DNA of 64,000 bases from Candidatus Gastranaerophilales bacterium (GTDB taxonomy: Bacteria > Cyanobacteriota > Vampirovibrionia > Gastranaerophilales > Gastranaerophilaceae), in contig CAAFVD010000119.1 in NCBI GenBank assembly GCA_900766355.1, positions 1 to 64,000 of the forward strand. Direction: 5' to 3'. Shown one piece after another: positions 27,558 to 35,617 of the stretch. Numbering within the stretch: position 1 is the first letter of the stretch; every line of letters begins with the position of its first letter. The notes beneath the pieces are model-generated. The model was given only the letters and a program-made list of their open reading frames with translations. It searched no databases and was not told where the DNA came from. Made by a program: the position numbers and the translations under genes.

Positions 27558-27598
27558 TAAAAAAAGATGCCCTAAGCAAAAAACTTAAGACATCTTTT
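27558..27598 (-). terminator. Ferredoxin gene terminator
   Basis: An imperfect stem of AAAAGATG..CTTAAG-type arms at about 27562-27598 with one or two mismatches is followed on the minus strand by a T run. It lies about 20 nt after the ferredoxin stop. Confidence 0.6.
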
Positions 27599-27617
27599 CT
27601 AAATTTTAAAAATTTAA

Positions 27618-27794
27618 TTATTCAACGATAATAGCTGAAACTGGGCAAGAATCTGCTGCTTCTTTAACACCATCTTCATTGTCTGCAACTGCTGATTCGT
27701 TAACAACTGCTTTATCATCGATACTGAATACTGCGTCACAAATTGATTCACAAGCGCCGCATGCGATACAAGAATCTTCTACTGTTACTTTCAT
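27618..27794 (-). CDS. Small [4Fe-4S] ferredoxin
   Basis: A 58-aa reading frame found by translating the minus strand. The protein begins MKVTVEDSCIACGACESIC, giving Cys 9, 12 and 15 (CxxCxxC) and a fourth ligand at Cys50 in SCPVSAIIVE, the single-cluster ferredoxin pattern. Cys19 is an additional cysteine as in many clostridial-type ferredoxins. The remainder is acidic. GGAG lies 7 nt upstream of the ATG. It is likely a cytoplasmic electron carrier for fermentative oxidoreductases. It is transcribed alone, separate from deoB by 79 nt. Confidence 0.9.
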   Translation of the reverse strand: MKVTVEDSCIACGACESICDAVFSIDDKAVVNESAVADNEDGVKEAADSCPVSAIIVE

Positions 27795-27872
27795 TTTTTT
27801 CTCCTTTTTGATAGTTTTTAAAATTTGTAATCGTTACTTATTACAAAATTATTATATCAGAAAATAAAAATA

Positions 27873-29054
27873 TTAAAATATCCAGTTTGTTATTTCTTTA
27901 GAAATGTTATCAAAACCTAATTGTAATCCTAAATCTTTTGGTTCAATACCTTTTCTATAATATAAAACTGGAACATATTCTCTTGTATGGTCTGTACCTG
28001 GAACAGTAGGGTCACAACCGTGATCAGCAGTAATAACTAACAAATCGTCATCTTTCATACAATCCATAATCATGCCTGCATATTTATCTACTTCTTCTAC
28101 TGCCTTGCCATAACCTTCAGGGTTGTTTCTATGACCATATAACATATCTGTATCTACAAGGTTTGTAAATATCAACGATTTATTTGGTTTCATATCTTGA
28201 GGAGTAGACTCATACTTAATACTGTTCAAATCAAGTTCATCTTTAACTGCTTTTATTGTCAATTCCAAACCTTCTTTGTTAGAACCAGTATGAATAGCAT
28301 GAGTTATACCAGCTTTTGAGAAAATATCTTCTATTTTACCAATAGCAACAACTTCTCCACCTGATTCCTTAATTCTATCAAGCATAGTTTCGCCTGTTGG
28401 TTCAACCGAATAATCACGTCTATCTTTACCAATTCTTGTTGGTTTGCCATCAATAATTTTATATGGACGAGCAATAACACGAGAAACGTGATAATTTCCA
28501 TCATCAAGAAGTTTTCTTGCGATTCTACACCATTCATAAAGTGTTTCAAGCGGTATCATATCAGTATCAACTGCAATTTGGAACACACTATCTGCACTTG
28601 TATAAACTATTGGGAATTTTGTTTTGTGGTGTTCATCATTCAATTCTTCAATAATTGCAGTACCACTTGCTGGACGGTTTGCAAGAATACCACCACATTT
28701 TGTTTCTTGAATAAAATCATTTACTAATTTTTCAGGAAAACCTTGTGGGAATGTAGCAAATGGTTTTTCAGAAACAAGACCAGCTATTTCCCAGTGACCT
28801 GTTGTAGTGTCTTTACCTTTTGATTTTTCTTGTAAAGTTCCATATTGTCCGATTGGAGATGTTTCTTTTGGCACACCTTCAAAATCTTGAATATTTCCCA
28901 AACCTAACTTTGCCATATTTGGTAAGCTAAGTCCTTTGTTAAATTTACAGATATTTGCTAATGTATTACATTCAGGAATATCGTTAAATTCTTTACAATC
29001 AGGCATTGCACCTATTCCCATAGAATCAATAACAAGAATAATTGCTCTTTTCAT
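27873..29054 (-). CDS. deoB: Phosphopentomutase
   Basis: Interconverts ribose 1-phosphate (or deoxyribose 1-phosphate) and the 5-phosphate in nucleoside salvage. It belongs to the alkaline-phosphatase superfamily with Mn2+: VIDSMGIGAMPD at 8-19, DTTTGHWE (catalytic Thr region), and ADHGCDPTVPGTDHTREYVP near the C terminus with metal ligands. At 393 aa it is full length. It is last of an mlaD-upp-deoB operon, its ribosome-binding site (AAAGGA) overlapping the upp stop. Confidence 0.96.
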   Translation of the reverse strand: MKRAIILVIDSMGIGAMPDCKEFNDIPECNTLANICKFNKGLSLPNMAKLGLGNIQDFEGVPKETSPIGQYGTLQEKSKGKDTTTGHWEIAGLVSEKPFATFPQGFPEKLVNDFIQETKCGGILANRPASGTAIIEELNDEHHKTKFPIVYTSADSVFQIAVDTDMIPLETLYEWCRIARKLLDDGNYHVSRVIARPYKIIDGKPTRIGKDRRDYSVEPTGETMLDRIKESGGEVVAIGKIEDIFSKAGITHAIHTGSNKEGLELTIKAVKDELDLNSIKYESTPQDMKPNKSLIFTNLVDTDMLYGHRNNPEGYGKAVEEVDKYAGMIMDCMKDDDLLVITADHGCDPTVPGTDHTREYVPVLYYRKGIEPKDLGLQLGFDNISKEITNWIF

Positions 29055-29057
29055 AAT

Positions 29058-29723
29058 TTATCCTTTCGCTTCAACTGTATTAAATATTCTATCGCCAGCA
29101 TCTCCCATGCCAGGAACTATATAACCTCTTTCATTCAAACATTCATCAATTGCAGCAACGGTAATTTCAACTTCTGGAAACTCTTTTTGGATAAGTTCTA
29201 TACCTTGAGGTGCTGCAAAAATACAGATACATTTAATATTTTTTTGAGGAATTCCTTTTTCGGCATACAACTTTATAGCCTCTAAAAGAGAATTACCTGT
29301 AGCTAACATTGGGTCTGTGATATATACATAGAATTTTTCAGGATTTGGAGTAGCCATAGGGACTTTATTATAATACCAAACTGGTTTAAGAGTTTTTTCA
29401 TCTCTGTACATACCAATATGTCTAATGCAAGCATCAGGAAGAATATCAATTGCTTCATCTGTAAAAATTAATCCTGCTCTTAAAATCGGAGAAATAATGA
29501 TTTTAATATCAGGATCAATATCTTTTGCTATACATGTTTTTAGTGGTGTGTGAACTTCTCTATCTACAAGAGGAAGATTTTTTGAAGCTTCATAAAGAAG
29601 TGCTCTTGTAATCTTTCTTGCTGCAATTCTAACATCTTGCGAATCATTATCCTTGTCCCTCATTGTACAAAGACTCTGACAAATAACTGGGTTCGTTATC
29701 AATTTGATTTTATCGTTATTCAT
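29058..29723 (-). CDS. upp: Uracil phosphoribosyltransferase
   Basis: Makes UMP from uracil and PRPP in pyrimidine salvage. The type I phosphoribosyltransferase fold shows ISPILRAGLIF, the PRPP-binding loop ITDPMLATGNSLLEA and the uracil-binding end NERGYIVPGMGDAGDRIFNT. The start at 29723 (221 aa) has GGAG 8 nt upstream; the longer ORF begins with a GTG. It overlaps the MCE gene by 8 nt and is paired with deoB, linking pyrimidine nucleoside breakdown and salvage. Confidence 0.95.
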   Translation of the reverse strand: MNNDKIKLITNPVICQSLCTMRDKDNDSQDVRIAARKITRALLYEASKNLPLVDREVHTPLKTCIAKDIDPDIKIIISPILRAGLIFTDEAIDILPDACIRHIGMYRDEKTLKPVWYYNKVPMATPNPEKFYVYITDPMLATGNSLLEAIKLYAEKGIPQKNIKCICIFAAPQGIELIQKEFPEVEITVAAIDECLNERGYIVPGMGDAGDRIFNTVEAKG

Positions 29724-30396
29724 CTTTTTCACTCCTACTTTCTTTTTTTATTTCTTCCATTTTACCTTTATAATTTTGAACATTCTTTTGTATATTATCA
29801 ACCCAACCGTTAGAAAATTCAAGAAAATTATTTACATCTTTTTGAGCATTCGAACTTTCTTCTTCTAACCCTGCAGATTTCAACTCATCACCAAAGAAAG
29901 AAACCTTATATATTATAGAACCTAATTTGGTAAACATTTGATACAAAAGTTTCCAACAATCGTGTAATCGTTTTGGTTTTGCGACGATAATATAATCGTC
30001 GCCATCTAACCCGTATTGTTGAACATATTTAGGGTCAGGTGGATATAATTCTATAGATTTTGACCCTCCAAGACCTGAGAACTCAACATTAGCGATTGTC
30101 CCCCTAGGCAATTTTACAGATTTATCTTTTATTATAAATCTTACAAAGACTTCATCATCATTTACTATTTTTAGTTTAGTAACATATCCAACAGGAACTC
30201 CCATAAAATTGACAGGAGAACCTACGATAAGTCCATCAACATCAGGCATAAAAACATTATGTAACTCATACGATTTTTGTTTCGCTGAATACATAAAAAA
30301 TCCAAAAACAGAAAGTGCTAACACAATTAATAACCAAATAAGTAATTCAATTTCTCGAAAATTACGGGTACGTATCTTTCTAGCACTTTTTTCCAT
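29716..30396 (-). CDS. MCE/MlaD-family lipid-transport protein
   Basis: Inner-membrane-anchored protein with one MCE domain, expected to bind phospholipid in the periplasm for transport between the two membranes. A single transmembrane helix lies at about 17-38 (ELLIWLLIVLALSVFGFFMY), the MCE domain at about 42-120 (VGSPVNFMGVPVGYVTKLKIV, then SGLGGSKSIELYPP), and a helical tail to 226. The mlaE/mlaF partners are not adjacent, though they usually are. The ATG is only six bases after a TATAAT, so translation is probably leaderless. Confidence 0.85.
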   Translation of the reverse strand: MEKSARKIRTRNFREIELLIWLLIVLALSVFGFFMYSAKQKSYELHNVFMPDVDGLIVGSPVNFMGVPVGYVTKLKIVNDDEVFVRFIIKDKSVKLPRGTIANVEFSGLGGSKSIELYPPDPKYVQQYGLDGDDYIIVAKPKRLHDCWKLLYQMFTKLGSIIYKVSFFGDELKSAGLEEESSNAQKDVNNFLEFSNGWVDNIQKNVQNYKGKMEEIKKESRSEKDE

Positions 30397-30402
30397 AACC
30401 TG

Positions 30403-30431
30403 ATTATATCTAAAAATCCAAAATTCAACAA
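30403..30431 (-). promoter_or_regulatory. Promoter giving a leaderless mRNA for mlaD-upp-deoB
   Basis: TTGTTG (30431-30426), a 17-nt spacer and a perfect TATAAT (30408-30403) are followed by six bases and the ATG at 30396. No ribosome-binding site exists in that space. Confidence 0.65.
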
Positions 30432-30436
30432 TAGGA

Positions 30437-30541
30437 GGATTGTAAAAAAGTCAAAAAATGACAATTTTTTGAACTTTTTTACAATCCGACCCAAGGTGTG
30501 TGAAAGGTAGGTTGTGTGTGGGATAACAGACAACCTACCTT
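30437..30541. repeat. Two large tandem hairpins in an intergenic region
   Basis: Hairpin 1, 30437-30487, has arms of 23 and 24 nt with a single unpaired base and a 4-nt loop; its outer part starts GGATTGTAAAAAAGT. Hairpin 2, 30504-30541, has perfect 12-bp arms (AAGGTAGGTTGT) and a 14-nt loop. They lie between the divergent mlaD and orphan promoters. Neither has a terminal T run. They could be DNA palindromes for a regulator or part of a small RNA. Confidence 0.6.
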
Positions 30542-30598
30542 GAAACCGTACCGTTGAGAATACAGAAAATGTCAAAAATTAATAATCCATTACGAGTA

Positions 30599-30627
30599 TT
30601 GAGATTAAGTTTAAGTTATTGTATTGT
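30599..30627 (+). promoter_or_regulatory. Likely promoter of the 398-aa gene
   Basis: TTGAGA (30599-30604), a 17-nt spacer and TATTGT (30622-30627) lie 25 nt upstream of the ATG, which is preceded by GGAG. Confidence 0.5.
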
Positions 30628-30651
30628 TAAATCTACATATAGGAGAAATAA

Positions 30652-31848
30652 ATGAACGCAATAGAAAAAATTATCGGAATAAACGAAGTTTTAAAAGACA
30701 TTTTTAAATTTGTACAAGAAGATGAAGAAATCAAAACCGATTTCCACGAATATCTTTCTACAATGGGAGCATTAAATGCTACCTCTACTCAAATGGAAAA
30801 ACTTTTTATTCCATACGTTTTCGAGCGTTATTTGGGTGAACCTGCAAAAAACATTATTGAACTTTATAACGAACGTGGAAACTCTAGCAAACCAGAAATT
30901 GCTAAAAGTTTTTTGACGGCACAATACTCTATTTTCAAAATAAAACGTATTCTTAAAAACGGTTTCAAACTATACAACCTTACTAACGAAAAAGATTACG
31001 AGGTTATATCACTTACTAAAATGACAAACTTTAGAGGAATCGGTATGGGCGAGTTTGTCGTTGCAAGACTTTTCAAGCTTGATAACGAATATTATTTGAT
31101 AGGAATAGATAATGTTCTATCAGCTTCACAAGAAGAAGATGCAACAAGATACGCAGTTGTAAGAATTGTTCAAGCACCTTGGCTTGTTTATGAAGATAAC
31201 GAGGAAAAAGAAAACGAAATCAAAAATTCTGTGCAAGAAACTTATAACAAGTTTATAGAGATGTATAAAACTGACGAACTTATAACTGTTAATAAATACG
31301 CAGATGATATCATTGGACAACTTAGTGAAGATGAAGCAAAAGAAGATTTTAATATTGATGAATACATCAAACCTATTGAAACCTTCAAATATTTTGAAAT
31401 CAAAGAACTTCAAAACGACTATAGCAACTTTATAGAAAACTCATTAGGTGGATTTTCTTCACACAAAGAAACCTACGATGTCGGTATCATTATGGACAAA
31501 GAATTTGGTATATACACAATTCCATTCTATAAAACTTTCTGTATGATTTTTGAAGATATGGACAAAGTTGAAAACGCAAAAGAATGTATTAAATATTTCT
31601 TGAACAATGATTCTATTTCTGATTCAATTCTTAAACGAGTTGCATCAAAATATTCTAACTTTATGGAAGTTATAAACAAAGAACTCGAAACAAATTATAC
31701 GTTAGAAGAATTGATTGAACATTACAAAATGGACTTTTTAAGAAGAAAAATCTATTCTTCAACCTCTGTATTGTTACATTCTAATGTATTTTCAACCTCT
31801 CTTGGTTTGCTTGATAGTGTTGATGAATATGTTAATATGAATCAATAA
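30652..31848 (+). CDS. Hypothetical protein
   Basis: Unrecognised 398-aa soluble protein with no signal peptide or membrane helix. It is acidic, with runs of Glu and Asp and an alpha/beta-looking first half (residues 100-180, KLYNLTNEKDYEVISLTKMTNFRGIGMGEFVVARLFKLDNEYYLIGIDN, beta-rich) and a helical second half. Ribosome-binding site GGAG precedes the ATG. A perfect bidirectional terminator follows. No neighbour suggests a role. Confidence 0.6.
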   Translation: MNAIEKIIGINEVLKDIFKFVQEDEEIKTDFHEYLSTMGALNATSTQMEKLFIPYVFERYLGEPAKNIIELYNERGNSSKPEIAKSFLTAQYSIFKIKRILKNGFKLYNLTNEKDYEVISLTKMTNFRGIGMGEFVVARLFKLDNEYYLIGIDNVLSASQEEDATRYAVVRIVQAPWLVYEDNEEKENEIKNSVQETYNKFIEMYKTDELITVNKYADDIIGQLSEDEAKEDFNIDEYIKPIETFKYFEIKELQNDYSNFIENSLGGFSSHKETYDVGIIMDKEFGIYTIPFYKTFCMIFEDMDKVENAKECIKYFLNNDSISDSILKRVASKYSNFMEVINKELETNYTLEELIEHYKMDFLRRKIYSSTSVLLHSNVFSTSLGLLDSVDEYVNMNQ

Positions 31849-31870
31849 TTTTGTTGTTAAAGCTTCATAA

Positions 31871-31909
31871 TAAAAAAGGTGAGAGGTAAAATTTACCTCT
31901 CACCTTTTT
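31871..31909 (+). terminator. Bidirectional terminator
   Basis: A perfect palindromic stem (AAAAAGGTGAGAGGTAAA and its complement) at 31873-31909 with a one-base apex has A runs and T runs on opposite sides, so it serves the orphan gene and the converging winged-helix gene. Confidence 0.85.
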
Positions 31910-31932
31910 AAACTTTAATACCTGTTATATTA

Positions 31933-32154
31933 TTAAACTAATCTAACAGAAATTGATTTAGGTTTTCTTGTATAAGAAATTTTATCTTCTCTAGATAACC
32001 AACCTAAACCCATAGAAACGAAATTGTCTTCCAAATCTAAATCTTTAGTCATTTTGTTGATTGTAACTTCACCTTTGTCTGCAAGGTAGTTATAAATTTG
32101 ACCTGCTGATTCAATGATTTGTTCTTGCATTTCTTTTCTTACTTTTGTAGCCAT
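31933..32154 (-). CDS. Small winged-helix protein (DUF2582-like)
   Basis: A 73-aa protein fitting a minimal winged helix of the DUF2582 type: MATKVRKEMQEQIIESAGQI, then IYNYLADKGEVTINKMTKDLDLEDNF (helix-turn-helix) and SREDKISYTRKPKSISVRLV (wing). The ATG at 32154 is chosen because GGAG is 9 nt upstream; the longer ORF reaches 32247 without support. It is probably DNA-binding and possibly autoregulatory, given an inverted repeat directly after its -10 box. Confidence 0.75.
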   Translation of the reverse strand: MATKVRKEMQEQIIESAGQIYNYLADKGEVTINKMTKDLDLEDNFVSMGLGWLSREDKISYTRKPKSISVRLV

Positions 32155-32185
32155 GTTGTGATTCTCCTTGTTTGTACAATTCTTT

Positions 32186-32240
32186 GTTATCATTCTTGAT
32201 AACACACTAGTATAATATTGAAAAAGTGTATTTTGTACAA
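32186..32240 (-). promoter_or_regulatory. Promoter with operator-like inverted repeat
   Basis: TTGTAC (32240-32235), a 17-nt spacer and TATTAT (32217-32212) are read on the minus strand. GTTATCA-N4-TGATAAC (32186-32203) sits at the expected transcription start. The arms resemble the repeat in the yggS promoter. Confidence 0.65.
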
Positions 32241-32381
32241 TCATCATTTAGTATGATTTTATTTATAACTAAAGATGTAGATTTTTAATATTTTAACTAC
32301 TATGCTAATTCTCACATTTATATACAACAACACGTCCAACAAAGAATTTTGCTGGACGGATTGTTGATTGATAATTCTTTA

Positions 32382-33764
32382 TTATGCTGCAGCACCTTCT
32401 GGGGCAGTTGGTTCTTCTGGTTTTTCACCATTTCCATTACCATTTGTAGGCGTTGTTGGATTGCTACCAGCTGGCTGAGTTGGATTATTTTTGTTTGCTT
32501 TATCTACACCTTCTTGTACTTTTTGAGTAGTTTCTGCATTCTCTGTTGTGATTGTTGTATATTCAGCACCTGTTGATTCTGTAAATCCTGCTTGTTGTTC
32601 TATATTGCTACGTAAATTATTAACATTGTCTTGCATTTCAGAACCAGCATCAGCACATTGAAATTCATCTTTTGCTTTATTACCCATTTTAATTGCTGCA
32701 GCTACGACCATAGCATTACCAGCCACCATCATTACACAACCAGCAATCCCTATTGCGATAGCTGCAAATTTTGACCATATACCAGGAACTTTCAATGCAG
32801 CTTTTGTTGCTGATATAGTATGATTTACTGCCATAATTATACCTGTAGCTAACAACAATGCGGAATTAACAGTTGCTAATACACCCATAGTTGTACCTTG
32901 TTTTAAAAACTCCGAAACTGCATCTCCTGATTCTGCAACACCTGAAGCTTCTGCACTATTACCAGAATAAGTTTCTAAACCTTTTTCTAAATCTCCAAGC
33001 ATTGCACCTGTAGGATCTTGTTCTCCCTCTTGAGTAAGTTCATCTAATTGAGCTTGTAGTTCTGCAACTTTTTCTTGATTACCTTGAGATTCATATACAG
33101 AGAGCTGAGCTTGTAATGCTCCTATTTGAGTTATTCTATCAACATCACCTGTGAGTTTTGTATCTGATAACTCTTTGTATTTTTGAGCATCTTCAACCAT
33201 TGTATCCATATCTGATGTCATTAAATCAAAATAATTTTGAATTGTTTGATTTGTATCACCTGAAGTATCTCTATAATTTGTTCTACTTCCTAACTGATCA
33301 TCAAAAGAATTTGCAGCTACAATAGCTAAAGCACCTATTGCTAAATCAACGCCACCTGCAAGAACTGCAGCAAAAGGAATCTTTGATGTCGCACTATTTT
33401 TTAATGCCGCACTCAAAAATGTTTTCCCTAAAGTAGCTGATGCAGCAGCAGCTACAGTTGTACCTGCGGAAGCTGCAGTATCTAAAATAGCTCCTCCTGC
33501 ATCACTACTTTCTGTATCTTTCGTATCAATCTGATTTTTACCAACATTTTTCATTTCATCATTTGAATAGTCAATCGTATCTTCATCGACTTTGCCTTCA
33601 AGGTACTTTGTTTGGCCACTATCAAGTTTTTGAGTATTACCTTGATCTACGTCTTTTTTAATAGTATTAGCATTATTATCAGTAATAGGTTTTTGATCAC
33701 CAGCTACTGCAAATCCTGTAGTACTACTATCTTTTATGTATTCAACTGGCTTTACTCCTGCCAT
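32382..33764 (-). CDS. Membrane-inserting coiled-coil protein, translocator-like
   Basis: Unrecognised 460-aa protein with no signal peptide. Residues 1-85 are hydrophilic. A hydrophobic block (about 90-155, AASAGTTVAAAASATLGKTF, then AAVLAGGVDLAIGALAIVAA), a coiled coil (about 205-245, IGALQAQLSVYESQGNQEKV), and a second pair of hydrophobic helices (about 285-365, LLLATGIIMAV and IAIGIAGCVMMVAGNAMVVAAAI) follow. The C-terminal 60 residues are Pro, Thr, Asn and Glu rich. The architecture recalls IpaB/SipB/YopB type III translocators, but no sequence signature proves this. The start at 33764 has AGAGG 5 nt upstream. Confidence 0.55.
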   Translation of the reverse strand: MAGVKPVEYIKDSSTTGFAVAGDQKPITDNNANTIKKDVDQGNTQKLDSGQTKYLEGKVDEDTIDYSNDEMKNVGKNQIDTKDTESSDAGGAILDTAASAGTTVAAAASATLGKTFLSAALKNSATSKIPFAAVLAGGVDLAIGALAIVAANSFDDQLGSRTNYRDTSGDTNQTIQNYFDLMTSDMDTMVEDAQKYKELSDTKLTGDVDRITQIGALQAQLSVYESQGNQEKVAELQAQLDELTQEGEQDPTGAMLGDLEKGLETYSGNSAEASGVAESGDAVSEFLKQGTTMGVLATVNSALLLATGIIMAVNHTISATKAALKVPGIWSKFAAIAIGIAGCVMMVAGNAMVVAAAIKMGNKAKDEFQCADAGSEMQDNVNNLRSNIEQQAGFTESTGAEYTTITTENAETTQKVQEGVDKANKNNPTQPAGSNPTTPTNGNGNGEKPEEPTAPEGAAA

Positions 33765-33951
33765 AAGCACCTCTCTTATATTACTTCTTATATATAAAAA
33801 GTATTTTCAGATAAGCTAATTTCACCCAAACAAATTTCCGTAACATTTGTTAACATTACCCTAAAAAATAAAATAATCTAATTATTTAGTTATAGAAACT
33901 ACTAGTTTGATAAAATGATGAATTCAAGCATTTTATTGTTAAAATAGTAAT

Positions 33952-34272
33952 ATGGCACAAGTAGATATTTCACAAGATACAGAATTAAAAGAAGTCGGGT
34001 TAGAGCTTATGTTCTTGACCCCAGAGAAATATGCTGGCGATGACGGGATTACCGCAGTTGAGCTATCAAAACTTGTCAAACTTCCACTTGATACAGTAAA
34101 GAAAAAATTAGCAATCTTAAAAGATAAAAATATAGTCAGAGTAAAGGGAAATAATCCTAAATTCTGGCTTTTTGATGAATACAATTTTCAACGTATGGAC
34201 GAAGACGATGAAGTCTTTCTTCTACTTTCTTGTTTTGATGATGTAGATTTTGACAAATATTTTACATACTAA
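33952..34272 (+). CDS. Small winged-helix protein
   Basis: 106 aa. Residues about 30-75 (ITAVELSKLVKLPLDTVKKKLAILKDKNIVRVKG) are a clear wHTH followed by a wing, FWLFDEYNF; the C terminus is acidic (DEDDEVFLLLSCFDDVDFDKYF). There is no ribosome-binding site; a TAAAAT lies six bases before the ATG, so it may be leaderless, though its -35 is weak. Possibly a regulator of the divergent 460-aa gene. Confidence 0.6.
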   Translation: MAQVDISQDTELKEVGLELMFLTPEKYAGDDGITAVELSKLVKLPLDTVKKKLAILKDKNIVRVKGNNPKFWLFDEYNFQRMDEDDEVFLLLSCFDDVDFDKYFTY

Positions 34273-34419
34273 TAAAATCTTTTATTTCTATATCAACCCC
34301 TAAATTATACAAACATCATAAACTGTCATCTAAAATTAATTAAAATAGCTTTACATAAAAGACAACAATAAAAATGCTACATTCAAACTTGAAACTTTTA
34401 TTCAGAATTTATGAGTTTT

Positions 34420-34451
34420 TACAAAAGAAAAAGGACAAAAAAGTTGTCCTT
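34420..34451 (-). terminator. Terminator of the large flagellar operon
   Basis: AAGGACAA/TTGTCCTT (34431-34438 and 34444-34451) forms an 8-bp stem followed on the minus strand by TTTTTCTTTTG. It lies 50 nt after the second flgL. Confidence 0.7.
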
Positions 34452-34500
34452 AATAAATGGTAAGTATTATTTATAAATTTTAGATATTATATTTTGGGGT

Positions 34501-35604
34501 CTACATATAATTCAACAAGTTCATTGTCATAATAGAAGTTGATGCCTGCATACTTGCTTGATAAGCATACTGTGCATTATACCAATCACTAACTGCTTGC
34601 GTTAAATCAATTTCTTGAATACCTGAAACATATTCCTTCAAATTATTTTCACTATCTTTTAAAGACTCTGTAGACATTGTCATTTTGTTAGTAATAGTAC
34701 CAAAACGAGAATTAACTAATGTCATTTTGTCCATAGATTCTGAAAATCCACCTAATAACCCGTTAATTTTATCATAACAAGCCTTCACATCTGCTCCAGC
34801 AGTTTCTTTTTCTGCTTGTGTTGCATTATCTGGCAAAGCCTCTTGAGCATCTAATTTATCTATTGTATCTTGCAAAGCATTTCTTAATTCAATCAAATCG
34901 CTCATAACACCACTTGAAGAATTCAATTTATACGTTGGTTTACCATCTGCATCTAACACCGGAGTAACTCCATCGGCTTCGTAGATAGGTTCTTTGTCAT
35001 AATCTCCAAACACTTCTATGCCTGTAACATTCATCGTTTGGAACACTCCATCTGCTACTTCAAGTTGTCTTTGCCAATCTTTATCTATTGGTGTTCCGTT
35101 GTATTTAATACCAATAATTTCGTCTGTCTTGTTACCTTTATCATCAATTCCATACTCAATAGAATAAGCTGAAGTTTTAGTATTTGTACCACCATACAAA
35201 TAATTTCCGTTATAATTTGTATTCGCAAGATTTACAACAGTTTCGATAATTTGGTCAAGTTCTGATAAAGACGCTTTTATTGTGCTTTTTGTAGAAGTTC
35301 CGTTTGCTGCTGTAGTTGCCAAATCTTTTGCTCTTTGAGCTTTATCAATAACTTTTTCAATAGTTTCTGATGAATCTTTTATTTCATTTGCAATAGAACT
35401 CACATTTGCACCCAAAACACCAATACGAGTAAGTTGTCTATTAGAATTGATAATATTAACTGATTCTATAGTATCGTCCATTAAAGAATTAACACGTTTA
35501 CCTGTAGTAATTTGATTTGTTAATTTTGCATAGTCAGCATATCTTTTATTTATCTGAGATGCTAATGTCGAATTTACTGCCGATGATGTTACTCTTGAAA
35601 TCAT
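34501..35604 (-). CDS. flgL: Flagellar hook-filament junction protein FlgL (copy 2)
   Basis: HAP3 junction protein, 367 aa, paralogue of the one at 13329-14300. Shared ends are MISRVTS and the C-terminal QASMQASTSIMTMNLLNYM; the shared core includes SIEYGIDDKGNKTDEIIGIKYNG. The extra segment in the second half (about 215-275) is Asp, Glu and Ala rich. It is the last gene of the operon that begins with the lytic transglycosylase. Two FlgL copies in one window suggest two junction types. Confidence 0.92.
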   Translation of the reverse strand: MISRVTSSAVNSTLASQINKRYADYAKLTNQITTGKRVNSLMDDTIESVNIINSNRQLTRIGVLGANVSSIANEIKDSSETIEKVIDKAQRAKDLATTAANGTSTKSTIKASLSELDQIIETVVNLANTNYNGNYLYGGTNTKTSAYSIEYGIDDKGNKTDEIIGIKYNGTPIDKDWQRQLEVADGVFQTMNVTGIEVFGDYDKEPIYEADGVTPVLDADGKPTYKLNSSSGVMSDLIELRNALQDTIDKLDAQEALPDNATQAEKETAGADVKACYDKINGLLGGFSESMDKMTLVNSRFGTITNKMTMSTESLKDSENNLKEYVSGIQEIDLTQAVSDWYNAQYAYQASMQASTSIMTMNLLNYM

Positions 35605-35617
35605 TTATCTATCCTTT

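Noticed and set aside
27679..27867. 62-aa plus-strand ORF opposite the ferredoxin
   Set aside because: It is the antisense shadow of a convincing 58-aa ferredoxin gene.
30327..30575. 82-aa minus-strand ORF across the mlaD start
   Set aside because: It overlaps the tandem hairpins and the mlaD promoter in a different frame and has no ribosome-binding site.
32335..32377. Hairpin after the translocator-like gene with CGTCCA/TGGACG arms
   Set aside because: The stem is good but no T run follows on the minus strand, so I do not call it a terminator.
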